64,000 nucleotides of DNA from Toxorhynchites rutilus septentrionalis (GCF_029784135.1 NC_073744.1:66848593-66912592); one strand, 5' to 3'; positions 11,603 to 22,845 are shown, numbered from the stretch's first letter. The notes: generated from the letters alone by a model not told the origin. A program made the numbers and translations.

Positions 11603-13596
11603 TTTTTTTTTTCCAATTCGTTTATTTGTAAGGCTCAATCGCATAAGCTTTGCGGAGCCGCTAACTCAAGTTTTGTTTATACAAAAATATCATCTTAAAT
11701 CTATGTTTAGTAGGTTTCGACCGATTACTCGCGGTTTACTCGAGGTTAGAGGGGCAACAATTTTTGTGGGACGGGTCAGGTTAGGGATATGGATATGAGG
11801 TATCATTGTCTCAACCGAGGGTTGCCGCACGCACTGTAGCATTGTGCATAATGACCAGGGATAGCATCTGGTGTTCGACTAGCTGTCGAGGGTGGGCGAC
11901 GGTGAGATGAGGGGACAATACAAACAAACTAATAACGAAAAAGAAAAAAAACACAAAAGCATTAAATTCTTATACTAGACCGTTTCACAAACATATAGAT
12001 CAACTGCATATAGCAGATGTCGCGAGTTCCCAACACGTCTCTAACAGGAACATAGGGTTGTCTTCCTTGGACCTCAAGGGCATTCAAAAGGTACTCTCTG
12101 GCTGCGTAATTATCCGTACATTGCCAAACTGCGTGATCGATGTCATCGTAACCGTTTCCACACCGACAGACATTGTTTTGAACAAGATTTATTCTGTGGA
12201 GGTGCACATCTAGCGAGTAGTGGTTGGACATAAGTCTACTCATTACACGAATGAAGTCACGACTTACGTCCAAACCTTTGAACCACGCTCTCGAAGAAAC
12301 CTTTGGAATAATTGAATATAACCACCGCCCAAGACTTCCAGTGTCCCAATCGGTTTGCCAACTCAAGAGGGAACTCTGACGCAGTAATTGGAAAAATTCA
12401 TCGTATGAAATCTGTCTATCAAACAATTCGCCTTCCTGGGCACCCACCTTTGCTAGAGTGTCCGCCTTCTCATTGCCAGGAATTGAGCAATGAGAGGGGA
12501 CCCATACAAAGGTTATCTTATAAGATCTTTCGATCAGTGCACTCATCTGCAGCCTCACTTTTGTGAGGAAATAAGATGGGTGCCTACTAGTTCTCATCGA
12601 CTGGAGAGCCTCAAGCGAACTGAGACTATCCGAGAAAATGAAGTAATGGTCTGCAGGCTTGTTGGAGATCATCCCCAATGCGAAGTCGATTGCTGCCAGC
12701 TCAGCAACATAAACGGAACAAGGTTCCTGCAGTTTACGGAAGGCGCTCGAATTTTCATTGAAAACACCGAAGCCAGTGGATCCATTGAGGCGAGACCCAT
12801 CAGTGAAGTATCTTTTCATGCAATTGACTTTTGAGTACTTTCGGTTAAAAATACGGGGAATGTAAGTTGATCGAAGCTGATCTGAGATTCCAAGTATTGC
12901 TTGTTTCATCGACAGATCGTATTCAATTGAGGAACTGCTGATGGTGAAGTGAGCACGGTCTGGAGTAAACGATGGAAGACAAATATCTGACGAAATATAG
13001 TGGTGGTAAATTCTCATAAACCGAGATTGTATATTTAGATGAAGAATTTTTTCAAAGTTTTCAATCAAAAGTGTGTTCGTGACTCCGCATTTCACCAGTA
13101 TTCTGAGAGAAAGTTCCCAGAATCGGTTCTGTAGAGGAGTTACTCCTGCCAGAACCTCGAGACTCATGTTATGCGTTGAGTGCATACAGCCAAGAGCTAT
13201 ACGCAGACAATGATATTGAATTCGTTCCAGTTTTAGAAGGTGACTTTTAGCTGCTGAGAGAAAGCAAAAAGAGCCATACTCCAGAATGGATAGAATAGTT
13301 GTTTTATAAAGTGTTATGAGATCTCCCGGATTAGCTCCCCACCACGTGCCGCAAATCGAGCGGAGGAAGTTGACCCTATTTTGACATTTTTGCTTCAAAT
13401 ACGTAATGTGGGTATTCCAAGTGCATTTTGAATCAAACCAGACACCAAGGTACTTGAAAGTCAATGATTGGGTAATGCTTCTGCCCAAAAGCTTAAGTTG
13501 CAATTGGGCTGGGAACCGCTTTCGAGTAAACACTACCAGTTCGGTTTTCTGCGGCGAGAATTCGATCCCTAAGTTCCTTGCCCATGAAGACAAGTT
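11603..13596 (-). mobile_element. Nested 5'-truncated I-type non-LTR element
   Basis: This 1994 bp insertion splits the gypsy RNase H frame. It is flanked by a 14 bp target-site duplication, ATTTGTTTAAAGTT, at 11589-11602 and 13597-13610. A poly-T tract at the left edge is the poly-A tail of a minus-strand element. Only the 3' half of ORF2 is present, as expected for target-primed reverse transcription that stopped early. About 360 bp of 3' UTR lie at 11603-11961 with no gene. Confidence 0.9.
11962..13593 (-). CDS. I-type retroelement ORF2 C-terminal part with RNase H
   Basis: This long open frame of about 543 codons lacks the endonuclease and the RT catalytic core. It begins in the RT thumb region (FKYLGVWFDSKCTWNTHI). 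An RNase H domain follows with D (YFTDGSRLNG), E (AELAAIDFAL), D (IFSDSLSSLEAL) and D (GNEKADTLAK), so all four catalytic acidic positions appear present. A C-terminal CRCGNGYDDIDHAVWQC zinc-knuckle-like motif is typical of I-group elements. The uninterrupted frame suggests a recent insertion. No start codon belongs to it; the protein is a truncated relic. Confidence 0.85.
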   Translation of the reverse strand: MSSWARNLGIEFSPQKTELVVFTRKRFPAQLQLKLLGRSITQSLTFKYLGVWFDSKCTWNTHITYLKQKCQNRVNFLRSICGTWWGANPGDLITLYKTTILSILEYGSFCFLSAAKSHLLKLERIQYHCLRIALGCMHSTHNMSLEVLAGVTPLQNRFWELSLRILVKCGVTNTLLIENFEKILHLNIQSRFMRIYHHYISSDICLPSFTPDRAHFTISSSSIEYDLSMKQAILGISDQLRSTYIPRIFNRKYSKVNCMKRYFTDGSRLNGSTGFGVFNENSSAFRKLQEPCSVYVAELAAIDFALGMISNKPADHYFIFSDSLSSLEALQSMRTSRHPSYFLTKVRLQMSALIERSYKITFVWVPSHCSIPGNEKADTLAKVGAQEGELFDRQISYDEFFQLLRQSSLLSWQTDWDTGSLGRWLYSIIPKVSSRAWFKGLDVSRDFIRVMSRLMSNHYSLDVHLHRINLVQNNVCRCGNGYDDIDHAVWQCTDNYAAREYLLNALEVQGRQPYVPVRDVLGTRDICYMQLIYMFVKRSSIRI

Positions 13597-15046
13597 ATTT
13601 GTTTAAAGTTCTTGAAGCGTAGGCAATCGGGTGATCTTTCCCTATGTGTCCCTGTGATAATACAGCTCCCACTGCAAAGTCACTAGCATCTGTGGTAAGG
13701 ATGAATTCTTTTGTAAAATCTGGGTACGCAAGTATTGGATCCATGGTCAGAAGTGCTTTGCATTTTTCAAAACATTGAATTTTATCTGGAGTAAATTCAA
13801 AGCAAGTATCATTTCGCAATAGTTGCGTTAAAGGTTTGACCATTTTGGCAAAGTCTTTTATGAAACGGCGATAGTAACCTATTGTTCCGAGAAATTGTTT
13901 AAGTTCCTTCTCGTTTTCTGGTTTAGGCCAATTTTGAATAACCTCTATTTTGTCGCTGTTTGGCTTTACGCCATCTTTGGTCACGGTATGTCCAAGGAAT
14001 TGAACTTCCCGTCTGAAAAAAATAGCATTTATCTAGTTGTATCTTCAAACAAGCTTCCTTCAGCTTGCGAAGAATTTTACATATGTCTTTGACGTGCTCT
14101 TCAAACGAACTCGAAAAAATGATGATGTCGTCCATATAAACAAGACAACAAACACCAATGTGATCTCTAAGAACGGCATCCATAACCCTCTGAAAGGTCG
14201 CAGGGGCGTTCTTGAGTCCAAAAGGCATCCTTGTGAATTCGTATTTACCCGAGCTCACGGAGAACGCTGTTTTTTCGACGTCTTTTGCGTCTAGCTGAAT
14301 CTGGTGAAATCCAGAAACTAGATCTAGTGTCGAGAAGTATGTCGCTCTTCCTAATTTATCCAAAATTTCTGTTATATCCGGTATAGGATATTTATCAGAG
14401 ATGGTTTTCTCGTTAAGTTTTCTGTAATCTATAACGAGTCGAAACTTTTTCACACCTGATGGATCTGGTTTCTTAGGCACTATCCATACAGGTGATGTGT
14501 AGGGCGATATGGATTCTTGAATAATCCCGTCCTTCAACATTTTTCTTATTTGAGTTTGTACCTCTGTTTCAAATATTTGTGGATAACGGTATGACTTGGA
14601 ATGAATCGGTATATTGTCCACAGTTCTAATTCGGTGTTTGATTTGATGTGTAAAGGTTAATTTCTGGTCATCGGAATATAGAATTTCAGAATATTCGCCG
14701 ATAATGTCATCCAAAGCTTTTCTTTCTTGTTGATTCAACGAATCGTCTAAGATGCTGAATTTATTTCTAGGGCTTTCTATGGGTCTCTCGGCTGTGACAA
14801 ATTCATCGTTATCAGATTCAAATTCATTCATGTTTATTTCGATTTGCGATTCCTCATGATTTTTTACGGCAACAAAAGCGGTATTATTACTACTGTGGTA
14901 GATCCCTGGTAGAATTGAAAAATTTCCCATATTTCTTTCGCTGCTTATGATGAAATCTCCGTCATTGGTGGTTCTGATTTTGATAAATTGTTCTTTTTTT
15001 TCAGTTAAATTTATTATTTGTTTTTCGGGAAATCTTTTTTTTTATT
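13597..15046 (-). pseudogene. gypsy pol 5' half: reverse transcriptase, RNase H start
   Basis: The frame at 14930-13923 contains RT motifs in order: VIDYRKLN, STLDLVSGFHQI, FGLKNAPATFQ and the active-site YMDD in CCLVYMDDIIIF. A one-base excess in the A/T run at 14016-14022 shifts the frame; the remainder (thumb IGYYRRFIKDFAK and RNase H LTTDASDFAVGAVLSQ) reads on in another frame to the nested insertion. Between gag and this frame an A9 run near 15038-15046 also needs a one-base shift. Catalytic residues are conserved, but the polyprotein is not continuous. Confidence 0.88.
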
Positions 15047-16149
15047 TGAACAGTTTTCTTTCCTATTCTCAAGATATTTTTGCTTACATCGATTTTGGCA
15101 TTTAGATCTCTCAACGACTCGTAACCGATGAGACCGTCAAAATAGCTATGAAATTTAAAAATGAAAAATTTTAATTTTTTGTTAATTCGAAACGGATCGA
15201 AGGATACTGATTTGTCGATTGTGTGTGTTCCTTTTATGTTGGTTACCTTAGATAAGGGCTCTGATTTACAGTTTTCAACGTTTACGTGGGCTGGCGAAAT
15301 GTAATTTTTGTTGGTGCTATCGGATGGTCTAAAGTTGTTTGCTTTGGTCGTCTTTTGATCTATTGTTTGTTTGTTGAGTCTTTGTCTATATGCTGCATTA
15401 GAATATTGCATAGTTATGGAGTAAGCGTCCTCAAGGGATTGCGGTCTATAACTCCTAACGTGCATTGATAGCTCGTCATTTAGCCCGTCGATGAATCTTG
15501 TTAAAGCCATAAGACTTATTAAACTATTTATAGCTTTAGTGGATGATTTGTAGTCGTCCATCAAAGCTGCTGTCGCCTTAATTGACGTATCAATTTTCTT
15601 AACTTGGTTGTAAAACTCAGTTAGAGTCTTCTTACCCTGGTTAACATAGAAAAGGGATTGAATATGAGATGTAAGATCTCTTCTGTCCCCATAAGAATTT
15701 AGGATTATTTCTTTGATTTGTTCCCACTGATTTGGGTTGCCAGCCGCTATTAATATTTCTTTGGCATCGCCAATAATTTTATTTTTAACAGCTCTCACTA
15801 ATTGGCTGTAAATGGGTTCATTTTTGTATGACTGGAAGAGTGCGAGTGTATTCTCCGCATCTTCTAACCAAGCATGTGTTTCTTTTTTGTTACCCGCAAA
15901 AGTGGCCAGATTTTTAATCGGGTCTGGTGTTCGGAACTGTAAGAAGGGATCTTCTGATTTCGATCGCAATCTATGGAGTTCGTCAATCAAAGCGTTTTGA
16001 TTGCTCGTTAATGTTTTTATATGACCCAACAAACTTTCAACTGTGACTTGTTGTGGGTTCTCCTGAGGTTCTTGTTCAATAATTATTCTCCCGTCCAGCT
16101 CTGGTGCTGGCATAAGGTCGGGTGAAATCATAAATTCGCGTTGATCCAT
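15001..16149 (-). pseudogene. gypsy gag with protease remnant
   Basis: The ATG at 16149 starts MDQREFMISPDLMP. The capsid region contains FAGNKKETHAWLEDAE and a helix-rich body ending in RSYRPQSLEDAYSI. After about residue 290 there is no zinc knuckle, and the retropepsin DTG/DSG triad is not visible. Instead the frame goes into the protease C-terminal half (SYFDGLIGYESLRDLNAK). This implies an internal deletion that removed nucleocapsid and the protease active site, or else an unusual gag without a knuckle. It ends at a stop at 15001. Confidence 0.75.
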
Positions 16150-16589
16150 TTTACCAATGATAATCTTGCTTATAATTTGCACACACAAGAATGCACTGCT
16201 ATGATATTCGCTCACACTGCACTGCACCTCGCGGTTTGTGGCTGTTAGTTTCGCTCGCTTTTAAAATTGCTGAACGTTGTATTTTGTGCCGCTTGCCTCC
16301 GTGCTTTACTTTTGCTTGCGGGGCAGCTGATTTTTGTTGCGTATTTTTTTTTTTTTTTAGCGATACACTTTAACACTCACTTAGGAAGAAATAGAAAAAA
16401 TTACTTACAAGAGGATGATGATGATCATCTCCTGGAGTTTCTAAGTTGATGATTAGGTTCGATGGTAGTTCCTCGCTTCTGGGCTACGCTAATCAGTGAT
16501 ATTCCCTCACCGGTGGTTTCCCGATAGTCCAGATGTTTCCAATAAACGTTGCTCGGTCGTGCACTTTACTGCACTTTACTTCCACTTCA

Positions 16590-16605
16590 CTATGAGACTG
16601 CGCCA
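16590..16605 (-). promoter_or_regulatory. Primer-binding site
   Basis: Directly inside the 5' LTR the minus strand reads TGGCGCAGTC, the primer-binding start known from 17.6/297-type elements. This fixes the inner edge of the 5' LTR at 16606. Confidence 0.75.
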
Positions 16606-16889
16606 GTTATGTAGCTTCCGTTAGGGAAAGCATAAAAAATAAATTTATTCACGATATCACTTATCGCTATAACATCATACTTAGAACTAACTTATATTTT
16701 AGCATCGAACCCATTTTAAAGACTACAGACTGCTGAGTCTGCATTCATCCCGGTGGCTTGGTACTTATGCAAGGTGATACCTTGTTTTCCTTTCTGGCGA
16801 ATTCTCGCGCGCATCATCGTTAATCTGGCGCGCCAGGCTCGGTTGCATGTTGTTACTATGGGCTCAACTGAATGTGTGGGAGGGACTTT
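16606..16889 (-). repeat. 5' LTR of the gypsy element
   Basis: About 284 bp, starting GTTATG at the primer-binding site. Its right 155 bp match the other LTR at 8199-8356. The outer edge lacks the expected CATAAC terminus and runs into a T-rich tract, so the outer end is eroded and no target-site duplication is visible. Confidence 0.75.
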
Positions 16890-17857
16890 TGTTTTTTGTT
16901 TTTTTTTCAAAAAGTTGTCTAACTATTTTTCAAATAATTCAAGTATGAAAAGTTGCTTAAATGACCCATGTCTTTACACCCACAACGTCGAGTTGGCATG
17001 AATTTCGTCAAATAGTGATTGGTTTCTGTGTGAAATATAAAACGATATAAACTGAATATTATTGGAAGACCACTCGAAACAGTCAGTACCAATTCCGAAA
17101 ACTAAGTCCAACCCCAACCCCAACATATGTATACAAAATATAGTCGATTTTCGAAAAAGAAATCTATCTCAGCCTTGTTAGCTAAATTTCCACTCTGTGC
17201 AATTTTTTATGGGCTATTCATGGGTAACACCAGCTTTGTATTTACACTTTCCCTCCAGTGTTCATATCTTACACACTTTGGACCCATTGAACATGATGTG
17301 TTACGCATCCCTTTCATCCTTCCCGTTCGTGGCATGTAAATGATATTGTCTATTACGCGCCCAATTGCACACAATAACGAGTACAGGTAGGAAAAGACAT
17401 GATCTCTATTTACCATTTTCGAGATCGTAATCGAGTTGCTTCATGCAAATTTGAACACAAACGCTGTGCACAGTTCAACTCTTCGCGCTTTCCTATCGTG
17501 GATCTATTACATCAAATTGAATTTGTTTTAACACACAAATGATGCCTATCATCTACCATCTACCATTTGAGGATTTGAGGGTGTTTTTCCATTGGTTTGA
17601 TTTGCATAAAACGCTATGAAAGTGCAATGAGAAAAGTGTCATTCATCGTACATCCAAGCGTAGAATAACTGTTTTTTCGTCGCTCTCGGGTTTGTTTAAT
17701 TGTATAGGTATATCATAATTCTTTTTCTACTGTTAGAAATTTAATGCTTCGCCTGACCGGTATTTGATTGATATTTATTTCTATTTTTTTAATCAATCGT
17801 TTTCATACACTCTGACACTCAGCGGTTTTTGTTTGTTTATTTTGCTTTCCATTACAG

Positions 17858-18774
17858 GCCGCAAAAAGGGAGTCGGGGTCAAAAACAGCAGCGAAACCAT
17901 TGCGCCTGGAGGCAAAACTGGGATTGATGCATACGGCTTGTATGATGAAGTGGGTGATAAGAAGAGCCGGAAGCGCAGGAAGAAGCACAGAAAAAAGCAC
18001 AGAGGCTGGAAAAGACACATGAAGAAGATGCTTCCATATGGGCTAGGTATTTTGGCGCTAAAAATGATCATTATGCACTTCATCCTGAAGAAGTTGGCCC
18101 TAGCGACGGCTTTGTCGCTGTTTTTGAGCAAAAAATCCTTGCTAGTGTCCGCGCTGATCGCACTGAAACTGATGCTCGCCAAGGAGCACCACCACGAGAA
18201 GAACGAAAGTAGCAAGCTAGAGGTAGTTCATATACCGATCCGTAAAGACATTGGTTTTCACAAGAAACTTCAGAAGATTAATCCACAGTCCAAATCCCAA
18301 CAGAAGTCGGTGAATGCGCATCACTCTAACCACCCCATTAAACATACCCATCAACAGATGGAGGATTTTGGAGGGAAGTACATCCCGCTGGGGTACGAAT
18401 CCAATCACTACCATTACGACCTAACAACGCAACCCAGCTATTTGGATTCCATCCCGGAAGCGTCGGAGGATAACTATCTCAATGCCGATGATCTGCAGTT
18501 CGTCCGGAGGGACGGCTGGGACGGGTGGACCGGATGGAACCGTGGCGACGAGAAGGATGGCTACAGTGGCGGCGTGCAGAAACCGTGGAATACTTACAAA
18601 AGGAACGCTAGCTACGATATATACAACAGCCACGGAAATGGGGGCTTCAATCGCGAGAGCTTTGAGCAGTCGACTGAAAACATTTACGCTAACATCAATC
18701 AATCCAATTACAAACAGCGAAACTTGAGCCAAATGAAATACAGAAGAAAACGCAGGTTGTCCGAAAGCCCTTAG
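17858..18774 (+). CDS. Osiris-like (DUF1676-like) protein, exon 2
   Basis: The acceptor TTACAG|GC joins in phase with exon 1. The exon encodes residues 98-402: GRKKG, a very basic tract (KSRKRRKKHRKKHR, about 133-146), then a ~50-residue Ala/Leu/Ile/Lys hydrophobic region (about 155-206, with LALATALSLFLSKKSLLVSA). That order, a Lys-rich stretch before a Leu/Ala membrane-associated block, is characteristic of the Osiris DUF1676 core. The C-terminal half is hydrophilic, His/Tyr/Gly-rich (DGWDGWTGWNRGDE). It ends at TAG 18772-18774. Osiris proteins act in cuticle and apical secretion; the role here is an inference. An unrelated insect membrane protein cannot be excluded. Confidence 0.7.
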
Positions 18775-19145
18775 CGTACCCAGCCTGGGGTGAATGTTTA
18801 TGAGTTTATAAAATATTGATTTATTATCCCGTTGTTTAATTTATCGTATGTTTCAGTGTATACCATTTGCGAGTAATAATTTAAGGCATTAGCATTTAGT
18901 AATTAATTCATGTTTATTATTACTTTGAATCTTCCTGTTAGACAGAAATAATCACAAAAAAACCATCAACATACAAAATTGCTATAATTATGCGAAATTC
19001 AAATATAACGTACGTCTTATCCATAATCGAAGCTAGTTGTAAGAATGCTAAACAATCATCGTACCAAAATTCGTCACCGAATATGTAATTTCATTCATGT
19101 ATAACATGTTTGTAAAAATTAAAAGCGTAAAATAAAATCAATCCC
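18775..19145 (+). other. 3' UTR of the two-exon gene
   Basis: AT-rich sequence after the stop codon with a polyadenylation signal AATAAA at 19131-19136. No other feature seen up to about 19530. Confidence 0.5.
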
Positions 19146-19537
19146 AAAAACAAATCGAAACATTAGGGTGCATTATTGAAAATGGTTGAATAATAATTAC
19201 ACAGGCGTCAAACACTAATTCGAGCCTGACCTTTCCGATTTTGGATATTTTCCAAGTTGTTATTTCGAGCCGGACTTGGTAAGCTGAAGGATTTCAAGCG
19301 AATACGGAATTTAGCAGTCTAGTGCGAAAGAATATGGATAGTGTTCAATGAAAAGTTCGAGCCTATCCTATGGCAAAAAGTGAGACTCAATACTCTCACA
19401 ATGATAAGAATAATAACATTTACTAATGTATACATGTTACATTGAACTATGGAAAATTGAACACATTTTAAAAACCCAAAAAGATTCTTGTTTCCGGATC
19501 TTTTTCCTTCGTCTGAATCGTTGTAATTTCTATTTAA

Positions 19538-20769
19538 CCCATTTTAGGCCAAGCGTTCGAAAAATCGAACAGCAACTTTGATAATTTTTCATGTCTTTGG
19601 ACAGGAACCTTATGGTAATGTTTTTGCACCAAAAGATAGCTTAATTTATTAGCTACCACTTATATCGATTTCATACAATTTTGAGTAACTTTTTTGGATA
19701 ATAAATTCGATTTAAAGCAAGTATGTTTGGAAGGTGTTTTCAATTTCCATTAAAAACCCCAATAAAATACAAAAATATGTGAATTTTTCTACAGTACTGC
19801 TCTGATAAAAGAACATACATTGTGATATAGAGCGAAAATCATTCGATTGAGCCGCATACAGGAAAATAACAGCCGGGGAAATTTAGTGTTCGAAAAATCG
19901 AACGTTGGCCATAACGAACATTTTTTTTTCTGCTGAATCAACACCAACACATCTAACATCCGCTGCGCATTTTGATTTGTTTACTTTAGAAGACGGAAGG
20001 TTTTTCATTTCTTTTTGCATTTTCAGTTGTGAATGTTTGCAAATATCGATTAATTTAGCAAATATTATCGAAAATCTGTATGATTTTTTGTCCGTAACAA
20101 CATTAGGTGATGGCGGCCCGTAGAATTTCTTTTGTGGAGGAGCTGGAGTAAATGATCAATACGTGCAACGAGGATCCTAATGAGATTGTTTGGGTGAATA
20201 TTCTTCCGCCGGACCGAATAATAACCTCCCAACCCTCTATGCCATTGTTTTTAGCAGTACTCTGGTACTTTGCAGGTTTTGGAAAATGTTCGATTTTTTC
20301 GGGAAATGGATAATTGGAGAGACTAGTTTTTAAGCATTGACATTTCTCCACAGTTAACAATAAAAATAACACAGCATATGCTTTCGTTTGAAAGAAAAAG
20401 CCTGTCAGTAATAAGTTAAAATTACATGAAATAAGAAATGCCACATCTCACCTTAGGTGGATTAATTTGGATTTATACTTAGAGACCTCCATTCTCCCGT
20501 TCTTGTTCTTCCGGGAATCCAAAATTGATGCATTTATGAATAACGTATATTTGCTAATTGAAGTGACTTTTAGTTTGCAGTATGTTTGTACTTGCAAAAA
20601 AAATGCGGGTTTCGGCCAATGTTCGATTTTTCGAACAGTCATTTCCCGGAAAATGGAAGAAGGGAAAAACATAATTCTTGAACATTGGAGTTCCTTTAGC
20701 GATAATAATCGAAAATACAACAATGGCTTTCGTCAAAAAAATAATTTTTACAGCTTGGTCGTTAATGGG
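19538..20769. mobile_element. piggyBac-like MITE
   Basis: The 1232 bp element is flanked by TTAA on both sides (19534-19537 and 20770-20773). Its ends begin CCCATT and finish AATGGG, with a second block of matching inverted sequence (CCAAGC) a few bases further in; about 13 of 17 terminal positions pair. TTAA target plus CCC/GGG ends is diagnostic of piggyBac-type elements. It carries three exact copies of the palindrome-like GTTCGAAAAATCGAAC (19555, 19888, 20621) plus a partial copy near 20288. No transposase frame is seen. Confidence 0.75.
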
Positions 20770-21654
20770 TTAAACAAAAGTACGAATGGTATTGGCTTAG
20801 TTCGAGAATTATGTTAGAGACAGATAGTGGCAATTATTAATACTTTTACACTAGATTCATTTTTTTTTCGTGATCGATGCGCCCGCGCAAGAAAAATCGT
20901 GTAAAGCTTGTTTTTCAACCCTTCTCAATGAAGAGAAACTTACGCGAATTTTTGCGAACTTTTTTCGTCAACCAATTAGGCTTGTTTGAAAATGAGCGAA
21001 TTTTTCAGGTGCGAAATGTTTTCTCTAAAGTCATTCACATTGAATTGCGAAATCTGTCAAACTATCGACCTTACAACGAAAACAACTTGTACGAGATTGG
21101 TGAAACAAATTCATACTACTCACATGATCCCGCGCTTCGTTCTGATTGGTTCACAAAAATTCGCGTGAATTCGTCTTCATTGTGAAGAGTTGAAAAACAA
21201 GCTTGAGCGAGGGTTCAATTGCCAAAGAGCGAGAAAAGATAAAACTTCCCAAGCTTTTGCTGCGAAAAAATACGAATTCGTGTTGCTTTGACAGTTTTCT
21301 CTGCCCACAACGGAAAGTTGGAACAAAACAATCAAGATGGATGCAAAGATATACTTGAACTAGTATTGGGCGATCTTGAATCGATGTTTAGAAGATCGGA
21401 GATCTTTCCCTCTCCGATTTTCGATTTTTTTGGATCGATTCTTTGTTCTCCAAAAAATCACTAATATCGGTCTTTTCCTTTCGATTTTTCCGATCTTTTT
21501 GATCACAGAAAAAAATCCTGACAATTTTCAAAACAATGGATCCCTTTTCAGGCTGTCAAATTGGTGGTCGTAAATTGAGGAGAAGCAGTTTTGTAAATTA
21601 CAAGTGGTCAAGAGTTGTTTTTACACTGTCACATTCACTAGGCTGACAATGAAG
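20770..21654. other. Intergenic, decayed coding trace
   Basis: The stretch 20960-21125 (+) encodes a peptide trace with IHIELRNLSNYRPYNENNLY that is also found on the minus strand at 27330-27505. The remainder is AT-rich with no recognised feature. Confidence 0.4.
20960..21125 (+). pseudogene. Unknown repeated coding remnant, copy 1
   Basis: The frame 20877-21185 reads VFSKVIHIELRNLSNYRPYN and ends YEIGETNSYY. The second copy (minus, 27505-27330) reads VFAKAIHIDLRNHANLLNYR followed by the same PYNEN and GETNSYY pieces. Similarity at protein level with synonymous and conservative differences suggests a once-coding repeat. I do not recognise the family. Confidence 0.4.
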
Positions 21655-22299
21655 ATTGTGTCGAAATTGCATGGTGACATTCGGATTTATTCCCGTTTCC
21701 ACTTCACGGTGAAAACGAAATGAACAACACGCCATTGAACTAAGTTCTACGAATTAGTGAAGCGTCAAAGATAATACAGGTCGGACTCGATTATATACAG
21801 ACTCGATTATATGTGATTCAATTATATACAATTTTGGACTCGATTATATACAGTTTGAAATTTTGACGTAGGACTACGTCTAACCGGAAGATATAGGGGG
21901 TGAAATGGAAATCTAGGCACTGAACAAGTAGGAAAAAATGCAAGATTTGGAACGTTTATAACTCGAGCATTTCTCAATAGATCGCAAAGGTTTTTGCATC
22001 AATTGATAGGAAATATATCTACGCATCTATCATAACGAATAACATTTCATTTTTCTTGAGATAAATAATTGAATAATTGTGAAATATCAAGCATTGTCCA
22101 AATGCACTATGTGCCCATTTTTGATTGGTCCATTTTGTGCTCCTCAAATCGTACCGACCAAAACGGGCAACCAGAGCAGCAGCGAAATAGAATGAAGCAC
22201 GATTGGAAAGGAAAAAGAAAAAAAAAAGAACGAAACATTGGTCGCAGTCTCACACATGCGTAATTCTCGAGCCAGCCAGTCAGCTTAAAAATCCCCGCT

Positions 22300-22845
22300 C
22301 CGCTGCCGTAACGATCATTCTCATTCAAACCGTACACCACATCAGTTCGCATCACAACACATCAACAAACCAAACCAAGCAGCCAAATCTGGACATGGCA
22401 AAGGAGGAAAAATTAAGGGAAAGGCAAAACCCGCTCGAATCGTGTCGGTCTGGAGTTCCCCGCAAGGGTAGCTAGGCCGAGCGCATTAGTACCAGTGCAC
22501 CAGTCCACCAAGCCGGCGTTATATAGTTTCGGCCGCCGAAGTGATCGAGTTAGCTGCCAAAGCTGCTCGCGCCGAAAACAAAACCCGCATTCGGAACAGA
22601 ACACATTCGGTTCGGTGGACATCAAGTCAACAGGCAGTTGCAACGAGTGGTGAATGGCAAACGCAATCGCAAAACGGCAGCTGAAAAAAAAAAAAGTTTG
22701 TTCTTTATACAATCTGCTTTGGTGGCAAATCCAGAACAAGGCGGCATCGAGGGCGTTCGAAATGGTTTTTTTTCAAAACCACGAGTACAAAGTTTTCTAA
22801 ATTGAAACCATTCCATAAAACAAGGCGCTTATCAGGGCCATTAAA
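22300..22845 (+). pseudogene. Histone H2A pseudogene A
   Basis: From about 22388 the sequence reads SGHGKGGKIKGKAK, the H2A N-terminus, although the initiator ATG is lost. After a frame change and a deletion of the segment following QFP, it resumes RKGS-AERI and goes on to a recognisable VIEF/VLEL-type region and KAARxN trace. Its C-terminal half is scrambled. Upstream are CCAAT-like and 5' UTR-like sequences shared with copy B. Downstream, 22825-22840 reads GGCGCTTATCAGGGCC, close to the replication-dependent histone 3' stem-loop consensus. Keeping promoter-side and stem-loop sequence argues for DNA-level duplication rather than retroposition. Confidence 0.7.

Larger units (their letters stand above)
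8193..16889 (-). mobile_element. Ty3/gypsy errantivirus-like element, defective
   Basis: Read on the minus strand it has the order LTR, primer-binding site, gag, protease/RT/RNase H/integrase, env, polypurine tract, LTR. This is the layout of insect errantiviruses of the 17.6/297/gypsy type. It is broken by two in-frame stops in env, one in the integrase region, single-base frame changes in homopolymer runs, an apparent deletion at the gag/protease boundary, and a 1994 bp non-LTR insertion in RNase H. The 3' LTR carries a ~120 bp deletion. It lies antisense in the intron of the two-exon host gene. It cannot make intact proteins as read. Confidence 0.9.
5805..17857 (+). other. 12 kb intron filled with transposons
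   Basis: It starts GTTTGT and ends in a polypyrimidine tract followed by TTACAG. It holds a Helitron-like end (to 7564), an antisense gypsy/errantivirus-like element (8193-16889) with its own nested insertion, and otherwise AT-rich sequence. Nothing recognisable was seen at 5813-7140, 7565-8190 or 16890-17760. Large transposon-filled introns are usual in culicine mosquitoes. Confidence 0.65.

Noticed and set aside
13406..13606. Plus-strand frames inside the gypsy and I-type elements
   Set aside because: They are antisense shadows of the minus-strand coding regions.
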